Origin: Paludibacteraceae bacterium | GTDB lineage: Bacteria > Bacteroidota > Bacteroidia > Bacteroidales > Paludibacteraceae | Direction of reading: 5' to 3' | Length of the DNA: 39,419 nt | Assembly (NCBI GenBank): GCA_024693065.1 | Contig: JAILLP010000028.1 | Span: forward strand, 1-39,419 | Shown: positions 23,330-32,517 of the stretch, piece by piece | Position numbering within the stretch: the stretch's first letter is position 1 | How the letters are laid out: every line of letters starts with the position of its first letter | The notes under the pieces: generated by a model | What the model was told of the DNA's origin: nothing | Database searches by the model: none | Seen by the model: the letters and a program-made list of their open reading frames with translations, nothing else | Program-made: the position numbers and the translations under genes

Positions 23330-24826
23330 ATGAAAAAAATAGCACTTACCATTCTTCTCAATGCATTATTTGCGATGAACAGTATAGCGGCCGATTGGAA
23401 GCCCGTCAGCCTCAGTTCAAAAGTGACCAACGTGCAACCCATGACAGGTCTGGTGTTATGGACCTCGGAGGCAAGTGACCACTATAGCGCCTACGGCAAA
23501 TGCCATGCGCTGGAATACTCGTATGTGGCACCATGCAAAGTGGTGAAAGGATGCAATGCGGATAGCTCGATAAACTATGACTGGAGCTACATGGAAAACC
23601 TTCTGGATGACATCAAGAGCCGCAACCACCAAGCCGTGATCCGTTTCTTCTACGAATACCCAGGCGAGGCGATGGTGGATAACAATGTGGGCACAACAGG
23701 CGTACCAGCCTACATCAAAGCCCGTTCGGACTACAAAGAGAGTGATAAAACGGTGGCCGGCGATGGTTATACCCACTATGCGGACTGGAGATGCACCGAA
23801 CTTCAACGCTTCACCAAACTGTTCTATACCGATTTCGCCAAGAAGTACGAGAAAGACCCTCGCATAGCCTTTGTGGAAGTGGGTTTCGGCCACTGGTCCG
23901 AATACCACATATACGACGAGAACGGTGTGAACATTGGCAAAGACGGGAACTTCCCTTCCAAAGATTACCAGAAAGAGTTTTTCCTGCACCTTGCCAACGT
24001 GATGGGCAGCATACCTTGGGCTATCAGCATCGATGCGGCGGATGACGACTATTCTCCTTTCGCGGATGATAAAGATTTGCGGAAATTGGCTTTCGGATTG
24101 TTCGACGACTCCTTCATGCACAAGGAACACGAGAAGACCTCGAAAGACGGCTACAATGAGGAGTGTTGGATCACAATGGGCAAAGACCGCTGGAAAACAG
24201 GCGTTTGCGGAGGTGAAATAAGCTATTACAGCAATTCAGACCAGAAGAATTTCACCAGAGAGGAAGGCATGTACGGACTTACCTGGAAAGACCAGTCGGA
24301 AAAATACCATATTACTTTCATGATAGCGAACGACAACCCTTCGAAGAACAGTTACAAAAACGCGGACCGTTTCAAGGAGTGCAGCATGATGGCTGGCTAT
24401 CATTTCGTGGTCACCAAATGCGTAACCGATGGCACGCAGACCAAAATCACGGTGGAGAATACAGGCGTGGCACCACTCTACCGAGACGCTTACTTCGCGA
24501 TCGGCTCAATACGTTCGGAACAATCCCTCCGTGGATTACTGCCGGAAGAATCGATTGAGGTCACCATAGACGCCGGACTGGAATGCGACAAAAACGGACG
24601 CGCCCTCTCCAAGCCTGTGATCGCCAGCGACTACATACTCGACTCGCAGACCATCGAATATGACTGCAACTACAACACCACAACTGGTCTCCAAATGGTC
24701 GAGCAGGAATCCACAGACGACAACCAACGGTATGACCTCTCAGGAAAAAAGGTTTCCGAAAACCACCGTGGCGTGGTAGTCGTCAAAGGGAAAAAGATAT
24801 TGGATAAATCACTTTTATCCCGCTAA
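23330..24826 (+). CDS. Secreted DUF4832-like protein of unknown activity
   Basis: 498 residues from ATG 23330. An in-frame ATG at 23294 lies within the promoter zone and is rejected. Signal peptide to about Ala21 (LFAMNSIAADW). The body reads like a glycosidase-type barrel: GLVLWTSEAS, VIRFFYEYPGEA, IAFVEVGFGHWSEYH and WAISIDAADDD. A beta-rich part from about 365 follows (KITVENTGVAPLYRDAYFAIG), the pattern of DUF4832 proteins. A glycan-cleaving role is possible but I recognise no established catalytic pair. The C-terminal YDLSGKKVSENHRGVVVVKGKKILDK is the same kind of tail as in the pectinase at 9570, suggesting a shared export or anchoring signal. Confidence 0.75.
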   Translation: MKKIALTILLNALFAMNSIAADWKPVSLSSKVTNVQPMTGLVLWTSEASDHYSAYGKCHALEYSYVAPCKVVKGCNADSSINYDWSYMENLLDDIKSRNHQAVIRFFYEYPGEAMVDNNVGTTGVPAYIKARSDYKESDKTVAGDGYTHYADWRCTELQRFTKLFYTDFAKKYEKDPRIAFVEVGFGHWSEYHIYDENGVNIGKDGNFPSKDYQKEFFLHLANVMGSIPWAISIDAADDDYSPFADDKDLRKLAFGLFDDSFMHKEHEKTSKDGYNEECWITMGKDRWKTGVCGGEISYYSNSDQKNFTREEGMYGLTWKDQSEKYHITFMIANDNPSKNSYKNADRFKECSMMAGYHFVVTKCVTDGTQTKITVENTGVAPLYRDAYFAIGSIRSEQSLRGLLPEESIEVTIDAGLECDKNGRALSKPVIASDYILDSQTIEYDCNYNTTTGLQMVEQESTDDNQRYDLSGKKVSENHRGVVVVKGKKILDKSLLSR

Positions 24827-24861
24827 ACAAAGGACTAACTTTTTCATAAATTATAATCATT

Positions 24862-25401
24862 ATGGCAAACAAGTATTCAGGCACACAGACTGAGAAGAAT
24901 TTAGAGGCCGCCTTCGCAGGCGAGAGCCAAGCACGTAACAAATACACCTACTTCGCGTCGAAGGCGAAAAAGGAGGGGTTCGAACAGATCGCGGCCATCT
25001 TCCAACAGACGGCAGACAACGAGAAGGAGCATGCCAAGCTTTGGTTCAAGGAGTTGGAAGGCATCGGCTCGACCGCGGAGAACCTGGCAGCCGCAGCTGA
25101 CGGAGAGAACTACGAATGGACCGACATGTACGAAGGGTTCGCCAAAACAGCGGAAGCGGAAGGATTCAAGGACCTCGCCAGAAAGTTCCGTTTGGTGGCA
25201 GCCATCGAGAAACGCCACGAGGAGCGCTACCGCGCCCTGCTGAAGAATGTGGAGACTGCCCAAGTATTCGAGAAGAGCGAAGTGAAGGTGTGGGAGTGCC
25301 GCAACTGCGGACACATCGTAGTGGGAACCAAGGCGCCAGAGATCTGCCCTACATGCGCCCACCCGAAAGCCTACTTCGAAGTACACGTGGATAATTTCTA
25401 A
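24862..25401 (+). CDS. rbr: Rubrerythrin
   Basis: 179 residues. The N-terminal ferritin-like four-helix domain has di-iron ligands: Glu21 ([11 protein letters not shown]), Glu54 and His57 (NEKEH), and a second pair in AEAEGF (98-102) and IEKRHEERY (115-123). The C-terminal rubredoxin-like iron site has two CxxC pairs, Cys146/149 (CRNCG) and Cys162/165 (CPTCAHP). It reduces hydrogen peroxide to water using electrons from rubredoxin or NADH-linked partners, a main peroxide defence of anaerobes. It starts 35 bases after the previous gene and may have its own promoter there. Confidence 0.97.
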   Translation: MANKYSGTQTEKNLEAAFAGESQARNKYTYFASKAKKEGFEQIAAIFQQTADNEKEHAKLWFKELEGIGSTAENLAAAADGENYEWTDMYEGFAKTAEAEGFKDLARKFRLVAAIEKRHEERYRALLKNVETAQVFEKSEVKVWECRNCGHIVVGTKAPEICPTCAHPKAYFEVHVDNF

Positions 25402-25473
25402 GGGAAACCCCTCACAGGTTGTTCCTCGCATGAATAGAATGATGAATATTAATTTATATTTTAGTTTTTTAAG

Positions 25474-25866
25474 ATGATGAAGCAATTGATTGGATTATCA
25501 TGCATAATGGCCTCGATCCTCACGCTCTCTTCCGCTTGCACGGATGCGAACATGAAGAAAGATGCGGAGGGCAACTATGTGGTGGAAACAACAGAGTTGG
25601 GCAAGGAGGTGACCGGTTTCGCGGGCAATACGCCGCTGAAGGTCTCCATCGACGCAAACGGTAGCGTCGTCAAGGTTGAGGCGCTCGAGAACCAAGAGAC
25701 CCCAGGGTACTTCAAAATGGTCACAGATGACCTGTTGTCTAAACTTGAGGGGAAAAACGCGGAAACGATAACGCAGGTTGACGCTGTGTCGGGCGCCACA
25801 TTCTCAAGCAAAGCCGTGATCAAGAACGCCCAAATCGCCCTGGATTATTACCAGAAACACAAGTAA
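25474..25866 (+). CDS. FMN-binding domain lipoprotein
   Basis: 130 residues, with ATG codons at 25474 and 25477. Lipoprotein signal peptide (LTLSSAC, Cys22). One FMN-bind domain (about 45-127) ends in the flavinylation motif D-A-V-S-G-A-T (103-109), where Thr109 would carry covalently bound FMN, as in RnfG and NqrC. It would act outside the cytosol as an electron carrier after modification by ApbE, which is not in the window. It is separated from rubrerythrin by 72 bases. A functional link to peroxide reduction is only suggested by position. Confidence 0.88.
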   Translation: MMKQLIGLSCIMASILTLSSACTDANMKKDAEGNYVVETTELGKEVTGFAGNTPLKVSIDANGSVVKVEALENQETPGYFKMVTDDLLSKLEGKNAETITQVDAVSGATFSSKAVIKNAQIALDYYQKHK

Positions 25867-25908
25867 AACAAGACGAACCAATCTCTCTGTCTTCTCAGGC
25901 AGATTGAC

Positions 25909-25943
25909 AAGTGCGGCAGGGTCACCTCTACCGCACTTTTTTT
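25909..25943 (+). terminator. Terminator after the FMN-binding lipoprotein
   Basis: Stem AAGTGCGG / CCGCACTT with a 14-base loop and seven or more Ts. The rest of the gap to 26169 is AT-rich and contains a short perfect inverted repeat at 26125-26139. Confidence 0.88.
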
Positions 25944-26124
25944 CGCTACTTAAAATTATATAATTAATTTATTATCAATATATTACAAAACAATATTTCA
26001 TCACTTAGCTATTAAACAAAAAAGGTCTATTTTCTACTGAAAAAAAAGGGTTCCTTCTGATGCGCGGTTCAGAAAAATAGTTACTTTTACAGAAAATAAT
26101 AAGAAATAGAAATAGATTAAAAAT

Positions 26125-26139
26125 AGAGTCATAGACTCT
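26125..26139. promoter_or_regulatory. Inverted repeat AGAGTC-ATA-GACTCT upstream of the DUF4015-type gene
   Basis: Perfect 6-bp arms around ATA, 30 bases before the ATG at 26170. It could be an operator or a leader hairpin. No regulator can be assigned. Confidence 0.35.
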
Positions 26140-26169
26140 TATATATCAGTTGATTATACTATAATAGAG

Positions 26170-27606
26170 ATGAAGAGGGGGAAGTTTTGCTTAGGAGCGA
26201 TGGCCTTGGTGGCATTGTGTAATATGATTGGATGTGCGAATGGTGGGCACCGTCCCATGGGAGAAGGAACAGGTACTTATGTTGAGGAAGCGAATGACTC
26301 CATCCTCAAGGACTCTGTCGCGACAGACTCCGTTGCGGCGGACTCTGCCCGTACCGACTCGACACCCGTCGTTTTAGAGAAAATACCTTTCTGCAAAGAT
26401 TCCATACTGATACAAAGCCGTGGCGGTAGCCCGAATGGTTGCAAACTGCTCATCCCGCCCATCAAGGTGAAGGGTATCTACATCACGGGTGCGATGGCGG
26501 GCACGAAGAACATGAAGAACCTTGTGGAGTTGGTGGAGACGACTGAAATGAACGCTATCGTCCTCGACATCAAAAACGACGGCGGTAATGTGACCTACAA
26601 GATGAATAACGCCCAAGCCCAGGAGATCGGCGCCTGCGTCCGCTACGTGAAGGACATGCCTGCACTCATCAAGGAACTCCACGAGAAGGGTATCTACGTC
26701 ATCGGCCGTATCGTCTGCTTCAAAGACCCTATCCTGGCAAGAAAACGTCCTGACCTGGCGCTTTGCCAGCCTGACAGTACCCCTGTCACGGACGGCAAGG
26801 GCAACCCTTGGGTGAATCCGTTCAAGAAGGGCGTGTGGGAGTATATCTGCGACTTGGCGGAACAGGCCACTTTGGACGGATTCGACGAGATCCAATTCGA
26901 CTACGTGCGCTTCCCAATCGGTAGCAGCGCCAACAAGGCGGTCTATGGCGTGGATCTCAGCACCTATTCCAAGGAACAGGGCTTGACGGACTTCTTCTCC
27001 TACGTGGAGAAACGCCTGCACAAGAAGAAGATCATCTTCGGTGCGGACCTCTTCGGTACGGTCATCGGTAGCCCTACGGACAGGAAAAGCACGGGACAGG
27101 ACTACGTGAAAATCGCCTCCATGACGGATAATATCTGCCCGATGGTCTATCCTTCGCACTATGCGTCAAGGACTTTCGGTCTGGACGTGCCGGACGCTCA
27201 TCCGTACACGACGATTCTCAAGGCGATGCAATTGTCACAGGAGGAATTGGCCAAGGATTCTCTTCCTAAGGCAAGGGTGAGGGCTTGGCTGCAATGCTTC
27301 TCCGCCCCTTGGGTGCCTGGCCACATCAACTATGGCAGCGCACAGGTGAAACAACAGATCCAGGCGGTTTATGACGCAGGATACGACGAGTGGATACTCT
27401 GGAACGCATCCAACCGCTACGGTCAGGTGAAGGCCGCCCTCTCCAAGTCCAAAGCGCCTGCGGAGAGTGCCGAGAAGAAGGATACGACCACGAACACGAA
27501 GGCTAAAGACACGACTGCAGTTCCTGCCTCGAACACCAGTGACGAAAAGCCTTCCACCGTACCAACTACTACACAGACAGACTCCACCCAACAGCCTAAC
27601 AACTGA
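26170..27606 (+). CDS. DUF4015-type putative glycoside hydrolase lipoprotein
   Basis: 478 residues. Lipoprotein signal peptide (LCNMIGC, Cys22), then a Ser/Asp/Thr-rich linker with repeated DSV-A-T/A units (about 44-62). The catalytic-type (beta/alpha)8 domain at about 100-430 has KGIYITGAMAG, MNAIVLDIKNDGG, GFDEIQFDYVRFP, IIFGADLFG, NICPMVYPSHY and WLQCFSAPW, the pattern of the DUF4015 putative glycosyl hydrolase group. The acidic residues in DEIQFDYVRFP and the D in LDIKNDGG are the best active-site candidates. The C-terminal tail (about 430-478) is Thr/Lys/Pro-rich and disordered. The substrate is unknown. It is a single gene with a strong terminator. Confidence 0.85.
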   Translation: MKRGKFCLGAMALVALCNMIGCANGGHRPMGEGTGTYVEEANDSILKDSVATDSVAADSARTDSTPVVLEKIPFCKDSILIQSRGGSPNGCKLLIPPIKVKGIYITGAMAGTKNMKNLVELVETTEMNAIVLDIKNDGGNVTYKMNNAQAQEIGACVRYVKDMPALIKELHEKGIYVIGRIVCFKDPILARKRPDLALCQPDSTPVTDGKGNPWVNPFKKGVWEYICDLAEQATLDGFDEIQFDYVRFPIGSSANKAVYGVDLSTYSKEQGLTDFFSYVEKRLHKKKIIFGADLFGTVIGSPTDRKSTGQDYVKIASMTDNICPMVYPSHYASRTFGLDVPDAHPYTTILKAMQLSQEELAKDSLPKARVRAWLQCFSAPWVPGHINYGSAQVKQQIQAVYDAGYDEWILWNASNRYGQVKAALSKSKAPAESAEKKDTTTNTKAKDTTAVPASNTSDEKPSTVPTTTQTDSTQQPNN

Positions 27607-27625
27607 TGTTGGGGATCCATCGATA

Positions 27626-27665
27626 AAAAGACAGGGGATGTGTTTTCGCACATCCCCTGTCTTTT
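27626..27665 (+). terminator. Terminator of the DUF4015-type gene
   Basis: Perfect 17-bp stem from AAAAGACAGGGGATGTG to its complement around TTTTCG. The A-run and T-run at the ends make it usable in both directions. Confidence 0.9.
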
Positions 27666-27710
27666 CCTTCCCACAAGGTTGCGGATGCTTATACGCTACG
27701 GATTACGAAC

Positions 27711-27750
27711 TTAATTCTTAATTGACTTCGTCGAACTATCGTTTCAAAAT
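27711..27750. repeat. Edge motif of the mosaic repeat, inverted
   Basis: TTAATTCTTAATTGACTTCG followed by TCGAACTATCGTTTC, the reverse complement of the GTTCGACGTAGTC edge motif. Further AATTCATAATTCTTAATT spacer lies at 27844-27870, next to the comM stop codon. The gap 27607-27873 holds only this and the terminator. Confidence 0.65.
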
Positions 27751-27873
27751 TCGCACCATGTATTAATGTTTTTTCGGTGCCCTAGGCGTCCGATGTTTGT
27801 CGGTCAGGCGCAGATAAATTCCACAAAAAAGAATCCACCGCCCCAATTCATAATTCTTAATTCTTAATTATCC

Positions 27874-29412
27874 TCATCCTGCCCATCCTTCCCTATCCAA
27901 GTTCCTGTAATTGATTGCCTCGGAGATATGCCTCGCCTCTACATTCGCGGAGTGGTCCAGGTCCGCTATGGTGCGGGCCACCTTGAGGATCCTATCGTAG
28001 GCACGGGCGGAGAGGTTCAGTTTCAGCATGGCGGACTTCAATCGGGCGGCGGCCTCATCACCCAACTGCGCATACTTGTGCAACATTTTGGAGGTCATCT
28101 GTGCGTTGCAGTGCACCCCTTTTTCTCCCTTGAAACGCTCCAACTGTATGTTCCTAGCTTGTATGACCCGCTCACGTATCTGTTCGCTCGTTTCGGACGG
28201 CTGGCACTCCGACAGTTTCTCGAAAGGGACCGGCACCACCTCGATGTGGATGTCGATACGATCCAACAGCGGACCAGAGATGCGGCTCAAGTATTTCTGC
28301 ACCACGCCTGGTCCGCAGACGCACTCGCGGGTCGGATGGTTGTAGTAGCCGCACGGGCAAGGGTTCATGGCCGCCACCAGCATGAAACTGGCGGGGAACT
28401 CCACGGTGGAACGTGCCCTGGAGATGGTGATCCGACGGTCCTCCAACGGTTGCCGCATCACCTCCAAGACGGTGCGTTTGAACTCGGGAAGCTCGTCGAG
28501 GAAGAGCACGCCATTGTGCGCCAAGGAGATCTCCCCAGGTTGCGGATTGCCACCACCGCCCACCAGCGCAACGTCCGAGATGGTGTGGTGCGGAGAGCGG
28601 AACGGGCGCTCCGTCATAAGGGAGGTCTCCTTCCCTATCTTACCAGCCACGGAGTGAATCTTGGTCGTCTCCAGCGCCTCGTAGAGCGTGAAAGGTGGAA
28701 GGATGGTAGGGATGCGTTTCGCCAGCATGGACTTGCCCGCACCGGGAGGTCCCACGAGGATCAGGTTGTGTCCACCGGCCGCCGCCACCTCGAAGGCGCG
28801 CTTCACATTCTCCTGTCCCCTGACATCCGAGAAATCAACCTCGAACTGTCCCAGGTGAGAGAAAAACTCCTTGCGGGTGTCAATGACGGTCGGTGCGATC
28901 TCCCGCTTCTTGTTCAGGAAATCTATCACCTCCATAAGGTTCACCGCCCCGTACACCTCCAAGTTGTTCACCACCGCCGCCTCGTTCGCATTCTCCGCTG
29001 GCAGGATCAACCCCTTGTAGCCCTCCTGCCTAGCCTTTATGGCGATGGGAAGGGCACCCTTGATAGGCTGTAGCGTGCCGTCCAGCGATAGCTCTCCCAT
29101 GATGACGTACCGGTCCAGCTCGTCCGAGAGGATATCCCCCGCACCCGCCAAGATACCGATGGCGAGCGGCAGGTCATAGGCGGAACCCTCCTTGCGGATG
29201 TCAGCCGGGGCCATATTGATAATAACTTGGAAATGAGGGAACTTCATTCCACAATACTGGATAGCGGAGATAATCCGTTCGTGGCTCTCCTTGATAGCGT
29301 TGTCGGGCAAACCCACCAACATGAAACGGATACCTTGCGACACATTCACCTCAATGGTGATAATCGTGGCGTCTATGCCTTGCACAGCGGCGCCAAAAGT
29401 CTTTACTAACAT
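27874..29412 (-). CDS. comM: ComM/YifB-family AAA+ ATPase (Mg-chelatase-like)
   Basis: 512 residues, full length. An N-terminal Lon-protease-like domain (about 1-175) is followed by the AAA+ module with Walker A GPPGAGKS (221-228), Walker B GVLFLDELPEF, and an insert with a Cys cluster (CPCGYYNHPTRECVC). A C-terminal Mg-chelatase helical domain ends the protein. ComM is a hexameric helicase that promotes branch migration during integration of incoming DNA in natural transformation. The name YifB or Mg chelatase-like is also used. It appears as a single gene on the minus strand. Confidence 0.96.
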   Translation of the reverse strand: MLVKTFGAAVQGIDATIITIEVNVSQGIRFMLVGLPDNAIKESHERIISAIQYCGMKFPHFQVIINMAPADIRKEGSAYDLPLAIGILAGAGDILSDELDRYVIMGELSLDGTLQPIKGALPIAIKARQEGYKGLILPAENANEAAVVNNLEVYGAVNLMEVIDFLNKKREIAPTVIDTRKEFFSHLGQFEVDFSDVRGQENVKRAFEVAAAGGHNLILVGPPGAGKSMLAKRIPTILPPFTLYEALETTKIHSVAGKIGKETSLMTERPFRSPHHTISDVALVGGGGNPQPGEISLAHNGVLFLDELPEFKRTVLEVMRQPLEDRRITISRARSTVEFPASFMLVAAMNPCPCGYYNHPTRECVCGPGVVQKYLSRISGPLLDRIDIHIEVVPVPFEKLSECQPSETSEQIRERVIQARNIQLERFKGEKGVHCNAQMTSKMLHKYAQLGDEAAARLKSAMLKLNLSARAYDRILKVARTIADLDHSANVEARHISEAINYRNLDREGWAG

Positions 29413-29597
29413 TTTATCAACGTATTATTAACATAACAAGTAAACTTTCACGAAACAGGCAAACAAGCTTTTTCGCAAACGTATGACACAAAGGTAGGGA
29501 AAAAATGTCAAACCGACAAATCAAATGCGTCGGCGCAGGCTAAAAAATACCCTAACCAGGATGGATTTCCAGCCAGGCAGGGGCGTTTCTCCAAGAA

Positions 29598-30434
29598 TCA
29601 ATAATACTCGAGCTTGCGGAATGTGCCGCCCGAAAGGGTGGAGTCCTTGTCATAGAGCAAAGCCTTGTGGTAGTTGCCGCACCAATCGTATTCGTCGTAG
29701 CGGATGATCGCCTTCTCCTCCAGCACGGAGTAGCCCGAGTAGGTGCATCTCTCCGTCATGTTCCCATCCTTGTCATACAGGTAAGTCTCCTGCGAGAGAC
29801 GCATATCCAGGGAGTCGTACACGTTCACTTCCGTCACGTTACCATTCGCGTCGTAGTCCCTGTATTCCTTGCGGGAGATGGTGGAGCGGTCGGAAAAGAT
29901 GGCAAGCAAGGTGTCGTTGCCAAACTCATCGTACGCCATGGTGGTCTTGCTGACGAACCTGCCGTCGGAGGTGGTGATGTAATTTTCCGTCAGTCTACCC
30001 AAGTCGTCGTAGGTGTTGTTTGCGCGATACATCAGGATCCCCTTGTTGTTGAAGTCTTCACATTCTGTCATATACCCGCTCTCGTTGTAGGTGAACACCA
30101 AGGTCCTCTCTAATTCGCCCACCGCATCATGCACTTGCGAAAGGGTCTTACGATTCTTCTCATCGTATTCGGTGCTCCTTTTCTGGTATAAATTGCCCTC
30201 CTCATCGAACAACTCAACGCACGTCTGGTTGCCTCGCTTGTCGTAGGTCATTCGACAGATGATTTTTCCTTGCACCAAATTGTCTGATTCCGCCACACCC
30301 TCATATTCGGTAAGGGTCTTCACTTTCCCTTTCAGTCCGGCCTTCTCCCTATCGCTCTTTCCGGAATCGAAAAGGGAACAACCGACCATCAAGGAAGGCA
30401 GAATCAACAACAAGCATAATCTTGTAAATGACAT
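29598..30434 (-). CDS. Lipoprotein with YD-like repeats, unknown function
   Basis: 278 residues. Lipoprotein signal peptide (LPSLMVGC, Cys19). The mature part is a series of about 8-10 beta-hairpin repeats of roughly 22 residues with a TYDKRGNxT / EYDEKNRKT / TYDDLGRLTE pattern, like the YD (RHS-type) repeats of small Bacteroidetes lipoproteins. Such repeats form a beta-sheet shell in RHS proteins, but this protein has no toxin domain. It lies 61 bases downstream of the MacB permease on the same strand, so it may be the last gene of that efflux operon. The upstream gap 29413-29597 shows nothing further. Confidence 0.8.
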   Translation of the reverse strand: MSFTRLCLLLILPSLMVGCSLFDSGKSDREKAGLKGKVKTLTEYEGVAESDNLVQGKIICRMTYDKRGNQTCVELFDEEGNLYQKRSTEYDEKNRKTLSQVHDAVGELERTLVFTYNESGYMTECEDFNNKGILMYRANNTYDDLGRLTENYITTSDGRFVSKTTMAYDEFGNDTLLAIFSDRSTISRKEYRDYDANGNVTEVNVYDSLDMRLSQETYLYDKDGNMTERCTYSGYSVLEEKAIIRYDEYDWCGNYHKALLYDKDSTLSGGTFRKLEYY

Positions 30435-30495
30435 GGTTCTGATATTTTTTAATCTTGATAAAGTGGAACGGGCGCATGGTGGCGCACCGCCCTGA

Positions 30496-31728
30496 TTACT
30501 CGTATCTGATAGCCTCGATAGGATCCAACTCGGAGGCTCTCTTCGCCGGATACCAGCCGAAGAAAACGCCCGTCAAGGTACACACCAGGAAGGAGAGTAG
30601 CACGGAGTATGGCTGGATGTAGATAGGCCAACCCAATGCGAGCTGCAAGGCGTACGAGGCGCCGACACCGACGACCACGCCTATCAGGCCACCCGTCACA
30701 CTGATCAGAATGGCCTCTATCAAAAACTGGGAGAGGATATCGATGCCCCTGGCTCCCACGGACATACGCAGACCGATCTCCCTTGTCCTCTCCGTTACGG
30801 AGACGTACATGATATTCATGATGCCGATACCTCCCACCACGAGGGATATACCTGCGATGCAAGCGAGAAGGATTGTCATCATGTCTGTCGTGGAGGTCAT
30901 CATGGAGCTCAACTCCTCTTGGGAACGGACGGAGAAATCATCCTCCGCGCCCTCCCTGATTTTGTGGTTCGTCCTCAGTACCTCCGAGATTTCCTCAATC
31001 GCTTTGCTCGTGAGGTCTTCCGACTTGGCGGAGGCATAGATGCTGTTCAGGTAAGTGATGTTGCTCACCCTTTTCTGTATCGTCGTGTAAGGAGCCAGCA
31101 CCACAGCGTCCTGGTCTTGTCCCATGCTGTTGTAACCCTTTGCGGTGAGCACGCCCACCACGGTGAAAGGTACTTTGCCGAAGCGCACCACCTTCCCGAC
31201 CGGTTCCTCCTGGTCAGGGAAGAGGTTGTCGACGATGGTCTTCCCGATGACGCACACCTTAGCGGAGGATGCGATGTCCTGCTCGGTGAACATGTCGCCC
31301 TTACTGATGGTTAACTTTCTGATTTCCAAATAATCCAAAGAGACACCCGTGACGGATGTAGGGTAGTTGTTGTTACCGTAGATCATCTGTCCGCTACCAC
31401 TCACGGTCGGGGAGACATACGCCACGTAATGGGTACATTTGTTGGCGATATCCTCATAGTCGGCATTCTTCAACGTCTGCATCTCGGAGGCGTTCATACG
31501 CGCCCCACCCCCTCGCATACGGTCGTTGTTGCCTGGGTGGACCATAATCATGTTGGAACCCATCTCGGAGATCTGCTCCTGAATGCTCTTCTTGGAGCCT
31601 TGTCCGATCGCCAGCATGGCGATGACGGAGGCCACACCGATGATGATACCCAACATCGTCAGGAATGACCTCAACTTATTGTTACTGATTGCCCTGAGCG
31701 CAATCTTAAATAAATTCGAAAGATTCAT
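30496..31728 (-). CDS. MacB-type ABC transporter permease
   Basis: 410 residues. An N-terminal membrane helix (about 15-40) is followed by a large periplasmic MacB-PCD domain (about 45-240) and three C-terminal helices of the FtsX fold (about 285-310, 335-365, 375-395), with the conserved RTREIGLRMSVGA coupling segment. Type VII ABC systems of this kind work as mechanotransmission pumps, driving export of macrolides, peptides or lipoproteins through a TolC-like channel. The ATPase is a separate gene just upstream (18 bases), unlike E. coli MacB, which is fused. No TolC homologue is in the window. Confidence 0.93.
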   Translation of the reverse strand: MNLSNLFKIALRAISNNKLRSFLTMLGIIIGVASVIAMLAIGQGSKKSIQEQISEMGSNMIMVHPGNNDRMRGGGARMNASEMQTLKNADYEDIANKCTHYVAYVSPTVSGSGQMIYGNNNYPTSVTGVSLDYLEIRKLTISKGDMFTEQDIASSAKVCVIGKTIVDNLFPDQEEPVGKVVRFGKVPFTVVGVLTAKGYNSMGQDQDAVVLAPYTTIQKRVSNITYLNSIYASAKSEDLTSKAIEEISEVLRTNHKIREGAEDDFSVRSQEELSSMMTSTTDMMTILLACIAGISLVVGGIGIMNIMYVSVTERTREIGLRMSVGARGIDILSQFLIEAILISVTGGLIGVVVGVGASYALQLALGWPIYIQPYSVLLSFLVCTLTGVFFGWYPAKRASELDPIEAIRYE

Positions 31729-31746
31729 AACACTCTCTATTTCCTA

Positions 31747-32508
31747 TTAGTCTTTCTGAGGAGGCAATGCTTCCAGAGCCTCCTTCGCCGACGCTATATG
31801 ATCATTGTACGTGTCCTCGATGACCTGACCATCCCGCAGGCGGATATTCCTGCTGCTGTACTGGGACAATTCAGGGTTGTGGGTCACGAAGATGATTGTC
31901 CTGCCCTTCGCATGTAGTTCCTGGAAAAGCACCAGGATCTCGAAAGAGGTGCGGGAGTCCAAGTTACCCGTCGCCTCGTCCGCCAAGATGATGACGGGGT
32001 CGTTGACCAACGCGCGGGCAATCGCCACACGTTGCTGCTGACCACCCGACATTTGGTTGGACTTATGGTTCAAACGTTCGCCCAAGCCGACAGCCTTCAA
32101 GGCGTTCACCGCCCGCTCATACCGTTCCTCGTCAGAGATGGATGAGTTGTACATCAAAGGCAACTCCACATTCTCCACGGAAGTGGTCTTGGCTAAAAGA
32201 TTATAGTTTTGGAACACGAAACCAATCTTGCGGTTGCGCAGGATGGCACGCTCGTTCTTTCCCATGGAACGCACTTCCACACCGTCCAGATAATACTCGC
32301 CGGAGGTAGGCGTGTCCAAACATCCCAGGGCGTTCAGCAGGGTGGACTTACCCGAACCGGACGTACCCATGATGGTCACAAACTCGCCCTCGTAGATGGA
32401 GAACGAAACGCCACGCAATGCGTGCACCACTTCGTCGCCAACCACGAAATCACGCCTCACATCGCGCAACTCGATGATAGGCCTGCCTTTCCCGTTCTTC
32501 TGTTCCAT
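31747..32508 (-). CDS. MacB/LolD-type ABC transporter ATPase
   Basis: 253 residues. Walker A GTSGSGKS (48-55), Q-loop FVFQNYNLL, signature MSGGQQQR, Walker B VIILADEATGNLD and switch His in VTHNPEL. It powers the permease encoded next (18-base gap) with the adaptor encoded before it (9-base gap), all on one transcript. The extra C-terminal tail after about residue 235 is short and unremarkable. Confidence 0.95.
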   Translation of the reverse strand: MEQKNGKGRPIIELRDVRRDFVVGDEVVHALRGVSFSIYEGEFVTIMGTSGSGKSTLLNALGCLDTPTSGEYYLDGVEVRSMGKNERAILRNRKIGFVFQNYNLLAKTTSVENVELPLMYNSSISDEERYERAVNALKAVGLGERLNHKSNQMSGGQQQRVAIARALVNDPVIILADEATGNLDSRTSFEILVLFQELHAKGRTIIFVTHNPELSQYSSRNIRLRDGQVIEDTYNDHIASAKEALEALPPQKD

Positions 32509-32517
32509 GCGAATCCC

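Noticed and set aside
27928-29073. Open frame of 381 codons on the plus strand opposite comM
   Set aside because: Antisense to a complete ComM protein with Walker motifs; the composition (Arg, His, Gln-rich) is that of a shadow frame.
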